From positions 110,028-174,027 of the forward strand of contig NZ_BCXE01000010.1 in the NCBI RefSeq assembly GCF_001894945.1: a stretch of 64,000 nucleotides of DNA, in the 5' to 3' direction. Below the pieces are notes generated by a model, which saw only the letters and a list, made by a program, of their open reading frames with translations, had not been told where the DNA came from and ran no database searches. This document shows, in pieces, positions 51,372 through 60,070 of this stretch. This DNA is from Rhodococcus ruber NBRC 15591 (lineage in GTDB: Bacteria; Actinomycetota; Actinomycetes; Mycobacteriales; Mycobacteriaceae). Both the position numbers and the translations under genes were made by a program. Numbering within the stretch: the first letter of the stretch is position 1; every line of letters begins with the position of its first letter.

Positions 51372-52292
51372 TCAGCGGACGAGCGGCATCACCCGGTCCG
51401 CCGCACCGAGCTTGTCCGGGTTCCGCACCACATACAGGCCGGTGACCAGGCCCGCGTCCATCTCGATCAGCATGACCAGATCGAGTCGCTCGCCCGAGTA
51501 CACGGCCAGCGCGGGCAGGCCGTTGAACGCGGCGAACTCCACTCGCATGTCGGGCAGCGGCCGGCGGCTCAGGCCGCTCAGCACGCGTGCGACCTTCCGC
51601 GCTCCGCTCACCGGGACCCGCGCGGCCGTCACCTTGCCGCCGCCGTCGGCGACGTAGACGACGTCCGGTGCGAGTACCGCCATGAGTGCCTCCACGTCCC
51701 CGCCGGCAGCGGCGGACAGCAGCTCCGTCACGACCCGGCGCGCCTGCTCGTCGGACGCGGCGTACCGCCGGCGCCGCGCCTGCACGTGGCTGCGGGCGCG
51801 GTGCGCGATCTGCCGCACCGTCGCCTCCTGCCTGCCGACGGCCGCGGCGATCTGGGCGTGGTCGAAGCCGAACACCTCGCGCAGCACGAACACCGCTCGT
51901 TCGAGCGGGCCGAGTGTCTCGAGCACCAGCATCATCGCCATCGACACCGATTCGGCGAGCAGCACGTCCTCGGCGGCGTCGGGGGCGGTCCGCACCGGTT
52001 CGGGCAGCCACGGCCCGACGTAGTCCTCCCGGCGCCGCTGCGCCGTGCGCAGCGAGTTCAGCGCCTGCCGGGTGACCACGCGGCTCAGATAAGCACGCGG
52101 GTTCGCCACCTCGTCGAGCTCCACCTCGGCCCAGCGCAGGTAGCTGTCCTGCAGGATGTCCTCGCTGTCGGCGACGCTGCCGGTGATCTCGTACGCGATG
52201 CCGAACAGCAGGCCTCGGTGCCGGGTGAACAGTTCATCGTGGGTCGTCTTGTCGTGCGTCGTCTCGTCGCGAGGCGTGTCGTCGGGGGTCAT
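51372..52292 (-). CDS. ECF41-group RNA polymerase sigma factor (SigJ-like) with SnoaL-type C-terminal domain
   Basis: 306 residues from the ATG at 52292. Region 2 contains ELFTRHRGLLFGIAYEITGS and DSEDILQDSYLRWAEV; region 4 contains GPLERAVFVLREVFGFDHAQIAAAVGRQEATVRQIAHRA. The linker YVGPWLPEP and the C-terminal VRNPDKL are hallmarks of ECF41, in which a SnoaL-like domain replaces an anti-sigma factor and controls activity. Its start overlaps the stop of the FAD oxidoreductase gene by 4 bp. ECF41 factors normally drive a promoter of the form TGTCACA-N16-CGTC in front of one oxidoreductase/decarboxylase-type target, and such a site lies before that operon. Confidence 0.93.
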   Translation of the reverse strand: MTPDDTPRDETTHDKTTHDELFTRHRGLLFGIAYEITGSVADSEDILQDSYLRWAEVELDEVANPRAYLSRVVTRQALNSLRTAQRRREDYVGPWLPEPVRTAPDAAEDVLLAESVSMAMMLVLETLGPLERAVFVLREVFGFDHAQIAAAVGRQEATVRQIAHRARSHVQARRRRYAASDEQARRVVTELLSAAAGGDVEALMAVLAPDVVYVADGGGKVTAARVPVSGARKVARVLSGLSRRPLPDMRVEFAAFNGLPALAVYSGERLDLVMLIEMDAGLVTGLYVVRNPDKLGAADRVMPLVR

Positions 52293-53434
52293 CGACGGAC
52301 CGCGATCGGCTCGGACGCGGGGGCCGGACCCGCGGGGAACGGGTAGCTGTGCCCTCGCGCCTGCCGTCGCAGCATCCAGACCGTCCCGCGCACCACCGCC
52401 TCCTTGCCGAACGACCCCAACGTACCGCGCAGCGCGAGGGAGCGGGGCGTGTCGTCGGGACGGGTGCGCTGCACGACGCCGGAGGAGCGGCCCAGCGAGA
52501 TGCACTGCGCCGCGAACCCCAGCGACAGCGGCCGCGGATCCGTACCCGTCAGCAGTGCCCAGGTGGTGTCGGCGCCGTGGGCGCCGAGCGGCAGCGCCGC
52601 CTGGCAGCTCATCCGGATGTGATCCTGGCCGTCGACGGTCACGGCGTCGCCCACGCCCACGACGTTCGCTCCGTCCGCGCTCCGCAGGGTAGCGTCGACC
52701 CGCAGCCGGCCCGTCTCGTCGACGGGCAGACCACTGCGCCGGGCCAGGTCCGGCACCGTGAATCCGCCCGCCCAGACGGCGAGCTCGGCCGGCACCGCGT
52801 CGCCGTCGGCGAGCAGCACCGCGCCGTCCTCGACGGCGACGACCCGGCCCGGCCGGATCCGGACACCGAGCCGTCGCAGCCGCGCGGCGACGAACCGCCG
52901 GGTGGACCCGGGCAGATGTGCGACGGGATCCCCGACGAGGGTGACCGACAGGCGTGGATGCGCCTCGGCGATCTCGGCGGCCGACTCGACGCCGGTGAGC
53001 CCGCCGCCGACGACCACCACGCCCGCCCCGTCGCCGAGTTCCCCGAGCGCGGCGGCCGTGTCCAGGGCGCGTTCGAGCTCGGCCGTCGAGTGCAGCCGGC
53101 CGGCGCCCGGGATCGCGGGTACGGCGGCGCCGCTGCCGACGGCGTAGATCGCGACGTGGAACGGCAACGTCGTCCCGTCGGCGAGCAGCACCCGGTCCGC
53201 TCCGATGTGCACTGCGGTGCCGACGTGCACGGCCGCCGCCGGATGCAGCACGTCGGCGAGGTCGTGTGTGGCCGCACCGGAGCCGGCGGCGACCTGATGC
53301 AACCGCACCCTCTCGACGAACACCGGTCGCGGCGCGACGACCGTCACCGATACCCCCGGATGCGTGGCGAGCAGACGGTTCGCTGCCATCACTCCCGCGT
53401 ACCCGGCTCCGAGCACCACCACATCGGTTGTCAT
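52289..53434 (-). CDS. FAD/NAD(P)-dependent oxidoreductase (NDH-2-like), ECF41 partner
   Basis: 381 residues from the ATG at 53434. The FAD-binding motif is VVVLGAGYAGVMAANRLLATHP and the NAD(P)-binding motif is VVVVGGGLTGVESAAEIAE in the middle, with GVGDAVTVDGQDHIRMSCQAALPLGAH the conserved FAD-contact region near the C terminus. It resembles single-subunit NADH:quinone oxidoreductases and related disulfide-reductase-like enzymes. It is coupled to the ECF41 sigma factor gene and preceded by the predicted ECF41 promoter, so it is probably the factor's main target. The electron acceptor is not known. Confidence 0.88.
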   Translation of the reverse strand: MTTDVVVLGAGYAGVMAANRLLATHPGVSVTVVAPRPVFVERVRLHQVAAGSGAATHDLADVLHPAAAVHVGTAVHIGADRVLLADGTTLPFHVAIYAVGSGAAVPAIPGAGRLHSTAELERALDTAAALGELGDGAGVVVVGGGLTGVESAAEIAEAHPRLSVTLVGDPVAHLPGSTRRFVAARLRRLGVRIRPGRVVAVEDGAVLLADGDAVPAELAVWAGGFTVPDLARRSGLPVDETGRLRVDATLRSADGANVVGVGDAVTVDGQDHIRMSCQAALPLGAHGADTTWALLTGTDPRPLSLGFAAQCISLGRSSGVVQRTRPDDTPRSLALRGTLGSFGKEAVVRGTVWMLRRQARGHSYPFPAGPAPASEPIAVRR

Positions 53435-53480
53435 CCTGACCACCCCTTCTGTTGTCGACGATGTCCGCGGTCGCACATGG

Positions 53481-53507
53481 GACACCGCTCGGCCCCCGAA
53501 CGTGACA
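53481..53507 (-). promoter_or_regulatory. Predicted ECF41 promoter (autoregulation)
   Basis: On the minus strand TGTCACG (53507-53501) is followed after exactly 16 bases by TGTC (53484-53481), 47 bp before the oxidoreductase ATG. The published ECF41 consensus is TGTCACA-N16-CGTC, so this is one mismatch in each element. Confidence 0.75.
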
Positions 53508-53527
53508 GGCGGCGACCGGGGCAGTGC

Positions 53528-54706
53528 TCACCCGGGCGGGGATGCGAGGAAGGCGGTCTCGGCGGCGTCGCGGCCGGCGAACCATCCCTCGGCATCGACG
53601 CTGCGTGTACGGGTCGACCGGGTCGTCGGGAACAGGCGGCGGAACTCCGAGTCCACGGCCTCGGAGCGACGGGCCAGCAGCGGCGCGAGTTGTGTGACGG
53701 ACATGCTCGCGTCGGCCGCGGCGGTCGCGGTCGCGCATGCGTCCGCCTGCCGCAGCCGTTCGCCGACCCGATATGCGTATCCGGTCAGGAAGGCACGGCG
53801 GAACGCCGTCGCCGCGCCGCCGGTGCGGCCACCCGTCCCGGCGGCACGCACGGCCCGGGCGGCCTGCACCGAGAGCGACGCGAACAGCAGCTCCACCTGC
53901 TGCAGGTCGACGTCGGCGCCGACGATCGTGGCGATTCCGACCTTGGTGAACCACACCGTGCGCGTGCGGTTCGCGTTCCCGATCGCGGTGAGCAGCAGAA
54001 CCTTCTCCTTCGCGTACGGATTGTCGACGTGCACGCGGCGTCCTCGCGCAGTGTCCGCGCCCGCACGAGTGACCAGGGCCGTGCCGATCGCGTACCGGGT
54101 CATCAGTTCCTGGGCCTTGGCGGTGAGGGTCTCGGCCTCTTCCGGATAGTCCGTGGACTCGGCCTTCGCCAGGAGGCCGCGGATCCGGGCGAGCACCCGC
54201 GGATCCGGGGTCGCGGCCTCGCCGGCCGCAGGGACCGGTCGCAGCGGCGGCCACTGCGAGGGCAGCGGCAGGAGTGGGGAGAACTGCGGCAGGTACTTCC
54301 AGGCGAACGCCAGCCCCATCACCTGGAAGCGGGACAGGCCGGGCAGCTCGCGCAGCAGTTCCGCGCCCAACTGGCGGGCGGGCGCGTCGGGTGGCACCCG
54401 GTCGGCGATCCGCGCGGCGGCGGGACAGCGTTGCGCGATCGCACCGAGCTGGCGCACCCAGTCGAGGGGTGCCCGGTCGGCCGCGCCGCTGCGGCGGGCG
54501 TCGAAAAGCACCGCGGCGGCCGCCAGTGGGACGTCCGTGGTGTCGCCGGAACGGGCCGTCACGTGCAGGACGTCGACCGGTTGCCAGCCGCGCTCGTACG
54601 CGGCGCCCAGTTCGTCGAGTAGCGGCCGGATTCCGAGGTGGAAGACCTCCTCGGATGCGCCGGACCCGGTCGCCGCCTGTCGAAAGTGTGTTCTATCTCG
54701 CCCCAT
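53528..54706 (-). CDS. DUF2786-type protein
   Basis: About 392 residues from the ATG at 54706; an ATG at 54721 would add five. The central part LARIRGLLAKAESTDYPEEAETLTAKAQELMTRYAIG is the DUF2786 signature (roughly residues 170-210), followed by a domain with VDNPYAKEKVLLLTAIGNANRTRTVW and a helical C terminus. Actinobacterial genomes often carry this family, but no function has been assigned as far as I know. It is transcribed in the same direction as the ECF41 operon, which starts about 94 bp downstream. Confidence 0.75.
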   Translation of the reverse strand: MGRDRTHFRQAATGSGASEEVFHLGIRPLLDELGAAYERGWQPVDVLHVTARSGDTTDVPLAAAAVLFDARRSGAADRAPLDWVRQLGAIAQRCPAAARIADRVPPDAPARQLGAELLRELPGLSRFQVMGLAFAWKYLPQFSPLLPLPSQWPPLRPVPAAGEAATPDPRVLARIRGLLAKAESTDYPEEAETLTAKAQELMTRYAIGTALVTRAGADTARGRRVHVDNPYAKEKVLLLTAIGNANRTRTVWFTKVGIATIVGADVDLQQVELLFASLSVQAARAVRAAGTGGRTGGAATAFRRAFLTGYAYRVGERLRQADACATATAAADASMSVTQLAPLLARRSEAVDSEFRRLFPTTRSTRTRSVDAEGWFAGRDAAETAFLASPPG

Positions 54707-54746
54707 GCGCGGAGTGTGCACGAGGCCACCGACAGGCGGCGTGGCG

Positions 54747-56294
54747 CTATTCGTAGCGCGGGAACACCGGGGCCGGGGCCGGCAACTGCGTGCCCGGCGC
54801 GAGGCGCGTGGCGATGTCCGCGAACTGCCGCGCCTGCGGATCCTGCCCCACCAGATCCAGGATCTTGGCGGCGGAGTCCGGCATCACCGGCTGCACGAGC
54901 AGGCCGACGATCCGCACGACTTCGAGCGTCACGTACAGCACCGTGGCCATCCGGGCGGGATCGGTCTTGCGCAGCACCCACGGCGCCTGTGCGGAGAAGT
55001 ACCGGTTGGTCTCGCCGAGGACGTGCCAGATCGACTCGAGCGCGAGGTGCAGCGCCTGCACGTCGAACTCCGCCCGGACCTTGTCGAGCAGCGCGTCGGC
55101 CTGCGCGAGCAACGCTCGGTCGTCCTCGGTGAACTCACCGGGCTCCGAGACCACACCGTCGAGGTTCTTGGCGACCATCGTCAGCGAGCGCTGCGCGAGG
55201 TTGCCGAGTTCGTTCGCCAGGTCCGCGTTGATGCGGGTCACGATCGCCTCGTGGCTGTAGCTGCCGTCCTGACCGTAGGAGATCTCCCGCAGCAGGAAGA
55301 AGCGCAGCGGATCGAGGCCGTACTGCTCGACCATCTCGAGCGGGTCGACGACGTTGCCGACCGACTTGGACATCTTCTCGCCCTTGTTGAACAGGAAGCC
55401 GTGTACGAACACCCGCTCGGGCAGCTCGATTCCCGCCGACATCAGGAACGCCGGCCAGTACACGGTGTGGAAGCGGGTGATGTCCTTGCCGATGATGTGC
55501 AGTTTCGCGGGCCAGTAGCGGCGGAACGACTCCGACCCGGTGTCGGGAAAACCCGCACCGGTCAGGTAGTTGGTGAGCGCGTCGACCCACACGTACATCA
55601 CGTGCTCGGGATGATCCGGCACCGGCACGCCCCAGTCGAAGGTGGTGCGGGAGATCGACAGATCCTTCAGCCCGCCCGAGACGAAGCTGACGATCTCGTT
55701 GCGGCGGGTGGCCGGCGCGATGAAGTCCGGGCGCTCCTCGTACAGCTTCAGCAGCTTGTCCTGATACGCCGAGAGCCGGAAGAAGTACGTCGACTCCTCC
55801 GTCCACTCCACGGGGGTGCCGGACTCGGTGGCGATGCGCGAGCCGTCGTCGAGCGCGGTCGTCTCGGCCTCGGCGTAGAACGCCTCGTCGCGCACGGAGT
55901 ACCACCCCGAGTAGGTGTCGAGGTAGATGTCCCCGTTGTCGGCCATCCGCTGCCAGATCGCCTTGCTCGCCTCGAGATGGTCGGCGTCCGTGGTGCGGAT
56001 GAACCGGTCGAAGGAGATGTTCAGCGACTTGTCCATGGCCTCGAACACGCCGGAGTTGCGCGCCGCGAGGTCCCGCACGTCCAGGCCCTCCTTCGCTGCC
56101 GTCTGCTGCATCTTCAGGCCGTGCTCGTCGGTACCGGTCAGGAAGTACACGTCGAAGCCGTCGAGGCGCTTGAACCGGGCGATCGCGTCCGAGGAGATGT
56201 ACTCGTAGGCGTGGCCGATGTGCGGGGCGCCGTTCGGATAAGCGATCGCGGTCGTCAGGTAGAACGGCGGGCGGGAGGCGGCAGGAGCAGTCAT
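54747..56294 (-). CDS. metG: Methionyl-tRNA synthetase
   Basis: 515 residues. The class I signatures are [15 protein letters not shown] (HIGH) and [10 protein letters not shown] (KMSKS). [15 protein letters not shown] and the [20 protein letters not shown] segment belong to the connecting region, which lacks an obvious four-cysteine zinc knuckle, as in the shorter mycobacterial-type MetRS. The anticodon-binding helices follow (about 365-490). It is divergent from tatD with 36 bp between the starts, the same order as Rv1007c-Rv1008. Confidence 0.97.
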   Translation of the reverse strand: MTAPAASRPPFYLTTAIAYPNGAPHIGHAYEYISSDAIARFKRLDGFDVYFLTGTDEHGLKMQQTAAKEGLDVRDLAARNSGVFEAMDKSLNISFDRFIRTTDADHLEASKAIWQRMADNGDIYLDTYSGWYSVRDEAFYAEAETTALDDGSRIATESGTPVEWTEESTYFFRLSAYQDKLLKLYEERPDFIAPATRRNEIVSFVSGGLKDLSISRTTFDWGVPVPDHPEHVMYVWVDALTNYLTGAGFPDTGSESFRRYWPAKLHIIGKDITRFHTVYWPAFLMSAGIELPERVFVHGFLFNKGEKMSKSVGNVVDPLEMVEQYGLDPLRFFLLREISYGQDGSYSHEAIVTRINADLANELGNLAQRSLTMVAKNLDGVVSEPGEFTEDDRALLAQADALLDKVRAEFDVQALHLALESIWHVLGETNRYFSAQAPWVLRKTDPARMATVLYVTLEVVRIVGLLVQPVMPDSAAKILDLVGQDPQARQFADIATRLAPGTQLPAPAPVFPRYE

Positions 56295-56303
56295 GGTGCG
56301 TCC

Positions 56304-56311
56304 ACTTTATA
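56304..56311 (-). promoter_or_regulatory. -10 element for metG
   Basis: The minus strand reads TATAAAGT, ending 9 bp before the metG ATG, in an AT-rich patch shared with the divergent tatD gene. The very short leader suggests a leaderless or nearly leaderless metG mRNA. Confidence 0.55.
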
Positions 56312-56330
56312 GGTAGATAGTGTATGGGCC

Positions 56331-57161
56331 GTGAGCCGAACCCGTCCCGCGCCCGAGCCTCCGCAGCCGCTCTCGCCTCTCGTCGACGCCCACACGCACC
56401 TCGACGCGTGCGGAGCCCACGATGCCGAATCGGTGGCGGCCGTCCTCGACCGGGCGGCCGCGGTGGGTGTCGGACGGGTCGTCACCGTGGCCGACGACAT
56501 CGCCGCAGCCCGCTTCGCCGTCGACGCCGCGCACTGGGACGCACGGGTCTACGCCGCCGTGGCGCTCCACCCCACCCGTGCGAACGCGCTCGACGACGTC
56601 ACGCGCGCCGAGATCGAGAAGCTCGCCGCCGACCCGCGCGTCGTCGCCGTGGGGGAGACCGGCCTCGACCTGTACTGGCCCGGCAAGCTCGACGGCTGCG
56701 CCGACCCGCTCGAGCAGGAGGACGCGTTCCGCTGGCACATCGACCTGGCCAAACGGCTCGGCAAGACCCTGATGATCCACAATCGTGACGCCGATGCCGA
56801 GTTGCTGCGCGTCCTGCACGACGAGGGTGCGCCGGAGACGGTGATCTTCCACTGCTTCTCGTCGGACGCAGACATGGCGCGGGCCTGCGTCGACGCCGGC
56901 TACCTGCTCAGCTTCTCCGGGACGGTGAGCTTCAAGAACGCGAAGGCGCTCCGTGCCGCAGCCCCGTTGGTGCCGCCCGAGCTGGTGCTCGTGGAGACCG
57001 ATGCCCCCTTCCTGACGCCCCATCCGTTCCGCGGCGCCCCCAACGAGCCGTACTGCCTGCCCTACACGGTGCGGGCGCTCGCGGAGGTGCGCGGCGCGGA
57101 CCCGGCCGAGCTGGCCGCCACGACCACCGCGAATGCCGAACGGGTATACGGACTTTCGTAA
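56331..57161 (+). CDS. tatD: TatD-family metal-dependent DNase
   Basis: 276 residues from a GTG. The metal ligands are visible in LVDAHTHLDACG, VAVGETGLDLYW, LMIHNRDADAEL, IFHCFSSDADMA and LVETDAPFLTPHPFRG. TatD enzymes are 3'-5' exonucleases acting in DNA repair and degradation. It lies between metG and, in mycobacteria, rpfB; here an unrelated block separates it from rpfB. Confidence 0.95.
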   Translation: MSRTRPAPEPPQPLSPLVDAHTHLDACGAHDAESVAAVLDRAAAVGVGRVVTVADDIAAARFAVDAAHWDARVYAAVALHPTRANALDDVTRAEIEKLAADPRVVAVGETGLDLYWPGKLDGCADPLEQEDAFRWHIDLAKRLGKTLMIHNRDADAELLRVLHDEGAPETVIFHCFSSDADMARACVDAGYLLSFSGTVSFKNAKALRAAAPLVPPELVLVETDAPFLTPHPFRGAPNEPYCLPYTVRALAEVRGADPAELAATTTANAERVYGLS

Positions 57162-57214
57162 CGGTGTCCCCGTTCCGAGGCGGCCGGAGTGGGTGGCCGG
57201 GGACAATGGGTGAC

Positions 57215-58273
57215 ATGCACAGTTTCGTCTACAACGCTCAGCCGTCACGGGTGGTCTTCGGTCCGGGAACCGCGGCGCGGGTCGCCGACGAGGTGCGCCG
57301 CCTGGATCGCTCCCGGGTCCTGCTGCTCGGCGGCGAACACGTCCGTCCGCAGGCCGAGCTCGTCGAGAAGGCCCTCGGGAGCCTCCAGGTCGCCCGGTTC
57401 GACGGGGCCGTCATGCACACCCCCGTCGCGGTCACCGAGAAGGTGCTGGGTCTGGTCTCCGAGCACGACATCGACGCCGTCGTCGCCGTGGGCGGAGGGT
57501 CGACGACGGGGCTGTCGAAGGCGATCGCGGTGCGCACCGGCGTGGACCAGGTGATCCTGCCGACCACCTACGCCGGATCCGAGGTCACGCCCGTCCTCGG
57601 GGAGACCGCGGACGGGGTGAAGACCACGCACTCGTCGCCGGCCATCCTGCCCGAAACCGTCATCTACGACGTCGAGTTCACCCTGTCGATGCCGATCCCG
57701 ATGGCACTGACCAGCGCGATCAACGCGATGGCGCATGCCGTGGAGGCGTTGTACGCCGAGCACGCCAACCCGATCATCGACACGCTGGCGCTCGAGGCGA
57801 TCCGCGCGATCGCCCGGGGTGTGCCGGTCCTCGGTGCCGACGCCGCGGACCGCGAGGGCCGCTCGGACCTGCTGCTCGCGGCATGGCTGGCCGGCACGTG
57901 CCTGAGCGCGGGAGGAATGGGCTTGCACCACAAGCTGTGCCACGTCCTGGGCGGCAGTTTCGACCTGCCGCACGCGGCGACGCACACCGTGATGCTGCCG
58001 CACGTGATGGCGTTCAACGCGCCGTCGGTACCGGCCGTGATGAGCCGTATCGCCGATGCGCTCGGCACGCCCACCGCCCCGGCCGGGGTCTTCGACCTGG
58101 TGGCGGCCGCGGGTGGTCCGACGACGCTCGCCGAACTGGGCATGTCCGAGGGCGACCTGGACGAGGCGGCACACCTGGCCACCGAACGGCAGTACCCCAA
58201 CCCCCGCGAGGTGACCCGGGTGGGGGTGCGGCGACTGCTGGGCGATGCCTATGCCGGAATCCGTCCCGAGTGA
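57215..58273 (+). CDS. Iron-containing alcohol dehydrogenase, maleylacetate-reductase type
   Basis: 352 residues from the ATG at 57215 (an ATG at 57206 is also possible). FVYNAQPSRVVFGPGT is the usual beginning of this family. VVAVGGGSTTGLSKAIAVRTG and LPTTYAGSEVTPVLGETADG are the NAD(H)-binding and substrate segments, and the metal ligand histidines occur in SAGGMGLHHKLCHVLGGSFDLPHAATHTVMLPH. Maleylacetate reductases feed ring-cleavage products of hydroxyquinol or resorcinol pathways into oxoadipate. No ring-hydroxylating partner is adjacent, so the pathway is open. Its stop codon lies inside the first unit of a tandem repeat. Confidence 0.87.
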   Translation: MHSFVYNAQPSRVVFGPGTAARVADEVRRLDRSRVLLLGGEHVRPQAELVEKALGSLQVARFDGAVMHTPVAVTEKVLGLVSEHDIDAVVAVGGGSTTGLSKAIAVRTGVDQVILPTTYAGSEVTPVLGETADGVKTTHSSPAILPETVIYDVEFTLSMPIPMALTSAINAMAHAVEALYAEHANPIIDTLALEAIRAIARGVPVLGADAADREGRSDLLLAAWLAGTCLSAGGMGLHHKLCHVLGGSFDLPHAATHTVMLPHVMAFNAPSVPAVMSRIADALGTPTAPAGVFDLVAAAGGPTTLAELGMSEGDLDEAAHLATERQYPNPREVTRVGVRRLLGDAYAGIRPE

Positions 58274-58392
58274 GGGTGCCCCTCGGTGTTCCTGGTGAGG
58301 GTGCCCCCTCGGTGTTCCTGGTGAGGGTGCCCCCTCAGTGTTCCTGGTGAGGGTGCCCCCTCAGTGTTCCTGGTGAGGGTGCCCCCTCAGTG
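58270..58392. repeat. 26-bp tandem repeat, 4.7 copies, between convergent stop codons
   Basis: The units read GTGAGGGTGCCCCCTC followed by GGTGTTCCTG or AGTGTTCCTG. The first unit is 25 bp, lacking one C, the next three are 26 bp, and the last is partial. Each contains GAGGG-TGCC-CCCTC, a small hairpin. The TGA of the upstream gene (58271-58273) lies in the first unit and the stop of the minus-strand pirin gene (58387-58389) in the last. Not a CRISPR: there are no spacers. Confidence 0.95.
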
Positions 58393-59367
58393 GGCGGTGG
58401 GGGGATTGCGGCGCGGCCGGATCTGCGCGTTGGGCAGCGCCGGTGCGGGTAGCCGCGCGACCTTCCCGGTGTAGCCCTCGACCCGGCCGAAGCGTTCTCC
58501 CTCGCGCTGCCACTCGTCGCGGAACGCGACGATCTCGTCGTGGCTGCGACCGACGAAGTTCCACCACATGACGATCTCCTCCCCGAACGGCGTCCCGCCG
58601 AGCAGCACGGCACGTGCGGGTTCGTCGGTGAGATTCGTCAGGGGGAGCGTGGAGACGCCGGTGCCGACGTAGCCGAGCGCGGAGCGGGACAGGACGGTGC
58701 CGGCGAGCCGGATGCTGCCGGTGTCGACCAGCAGGCCGTGCTCGAACGCGGGATCGACGGTCAGTTCGACGCTCGCGCCCGGGTCGAGGGTGATCTCGGC
58801 CCCGAGCAGCGGGGTGAAGGTGGGCACCGGCGACGTGGAGCCGGCGAGGGAGCCGAGGAAGACGGCGACGGTCGCGCCCGCGAGCCGGACCGGTTCGGGC
58901 ACGTGGTGCCGGAAGTCACGAGGAGCGTCCCGGTGTGCGTCGGGCAGGGCCACCCACAGCTGGACGCCGTGCAGGACCGTCGTGGCCGGTGTGGAGACCT
59001 CCGAGTGCGCGATGCCGTGGCCGCCCGTCATGAGGTTGAGTTCGCCGGGGCGGACGAATGCGTGCTTGCCGAGGCTGTCGCGGTGCTCGATCTCGCCGGC
59101 GAACAGCCAGCTCACCGTCTGCAGGCCGGTGTGCGGGTGCGGCGCGACGTCCATTCCGCCGGTCGCGGCGACGTCGTCGGGCCCGTAGTGGTCGGCGAAG
59201 CACCAGGCTCCGACGAGGGACCGGGCGCGCTGCGGCAGCGTGCGGCGGACCGGCATCGCGCGCGGGCCGCCGAGCGGCACCTCACGGGAAGTGATGATCT
59301 GTACCCGGGTGGGCGCGGGCTCGGATTCGCAGACGATCTCGGTGGGCTCGGCGTCGACGTTGCTCAT
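58387..59367 (-). CDS. Pirin family protein
   Basis: 326 residues. The N-terminal cupin carries the metal ligands in GMDVAPHPHTGLQTVSWL and EHRDSLG, with GGHGIAHSE the conserved pirin segment. The second cupin (about 170-290) includes PLLGAEITLDPGASVEL and TPFGEEIVMWWNFVGR. Pirins act as quercetinase-like dioxygenases or redox-sensitive regulators. The VOC gene stops one base before this start on the same strand, so both form one operon, probably responding to quinone-type or aromatic compounds. The last codons are formed by the tandem repeat. Confidence 0.93.
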   Translation of the reverse strand: MSNVDAEPTEIVCESEPAPTRVQIITSREVPLGGPRAMPVRRTLPQRARSLVGAWCFADHYGPDDVAATGGMDVAPHPHTGLQTVSWLFAGEIEHRDSLGKHAFVRPGELNLMTGGHGIAHSEVSTPATTVLHGVQLWVALPDAHRDAPRDFRHHVPEPVRLAGATVAVFLGSLAGSTSPVPTFTPLLGAEITLDPGASVELTVDPAFEHGLLVDTGSIRLAGTVLSRSALGYVGTGVSTLPLTNLTDEPARAVLLGGTPFGEEIVMWWNFVGRSHDEIVAFRDEWQREGERFGRVEGYTGKVARLPAPALPNAQIRPRRNPPTAH

Positions 59368-59877
59368 CTACAAGACCTTGCTTCCGTACATCTCGCCGAG
59401 GGGATCGGCGATGAGTTCGATGCGGGCACCGTCGGGGTCGCGGAAGTACAGGGAGACCTCGCTGTGCTCGACGAGGTCGACGCCCGCTTCGGTCAGTTTG
59501 GTGCGCAGGCGTTCCCAGCGGCTCTGCTCGACGCTGATCGCGATGTGGTGCAGCCCGCCGAGGACCTCCTGGTAGGGACCGACGTCGAGGCCGGGAAAGT
59601 CGAAGAAGGCCAGCAGGTTTCCGTTTCCGATGTCGAAGAAGAAGTGCGACGAACCGGGGTAGTCGCGGTTCTCGATCAGTTCGGTGAGCGGGAACTCGAG
59701 CACGTCCTGGTAGAAGCGCACCGTGCGCTCGACGTCGCTGCTGACGAGTGCGGTGTGGTGCAACCCGCGCGCCGACGACGCGGGTCGTTCGCCGACGGGC
59801 CGGAGGTAGCGGGTGCGGAGTTCCTCCCGCAACGTCGCGGAGCGGCGGCTGCGTTCCTCTTCCACGCTGGTGCTCAC
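59368..59877 (-). CDS. VOC (glyoxalase/extradiol dioxygenase-like) protein
   Basis: 169 residues from the GTG at 59877, with GAAGGAG six bases upstream. GLHHTALVSSDVERTVRFYQDVL is the opening beta-alpha-beta unit with the first metal-ligand histidine, GGLHHIAISV supplies another and ARIELIAD supplies the glutamate. The protein is a vicinal-oxygen-chelate dioxygenase or glyoxalase-like enzyme. It shares an operon with pirin and a divergent promoter region with doxX, a combination known from MhqR-type quinone-stress loci. The exact reaction is unknown. Confidence 0.88.
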   Translation of the reverse strand: MSTSVEEERSRRSATLREELRTRYLRPVGERPASSARGLHHTALVSSDVERTVRFYQDVLEFPLTELIENRDYPGSSHFFFDIGNGNLLAFFDFPGLDVGPYQEVLGGLHHIAISVEQSRWERLRTKLTEAGVDLVEHSEVSLYFRDPDGARIELIADPLGEMYGSKVL

Positions 59878-59931
59878 GGTGGGCTCCTTCGGCCGGTGGT
59901 TGCGCCTTCGACGAAAGCATACCCCATGTGA

Positions 59932-59943
59932 TTGATCGATCAA
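59932..59943. promoter_or_regulatory. Palindromic operator-like site (TTGATCGATCAA)
   Basis: TTGATCGATCAA is a perfect 12-bp palindrome, 55 bp upstream of the VOC gene start, within the VOC-doxX divergent region. It resembles a TetR- or MarR-type operator. No regulator gene is adjacent. Confidence 0.6.
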
Positions 59944-59981
59944 CTACTTTTCGGATGCCGTCCGGCGGCGGGTGGCCGATT

Positions 59982-60000
59982 AAGTTGAACCTTCAACCTT
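59982..60000. promoter_or_regulatory. Second operator-like inverted repeat (TTGAA-CC-TTCAA)
   Basis: AAGTTGAACCTTCAACCTT contains the arms TTGAA and TTCAA around CC, with further partial pairing outside. It lies about 70 bp before the doxX start and resembles MarR/DUF24-type sites near doxX genes. Confidence 0.6.
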
Positions 60001-60070
60001 GCGCCGCTACCGTAGGGGCGGCTTCGATCGAAGGACGAGCCCCCGCCGCCCGCACCGAAAGGTCACCCCC

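Noticed and set aside
52349..56312. Long plus-strand open frames (52349-54622 and 54153-56312) opposite the ECF41 oxidoreductase, DUF2786 and metG genes
   Set aside because: They are antisense to confidently identified genes and show no domain or start signal.
58270..58392. CRISPR-like repeat array
   Set aside because: The 26-bp units are contiguous with no spacers, and no cas genes are present.
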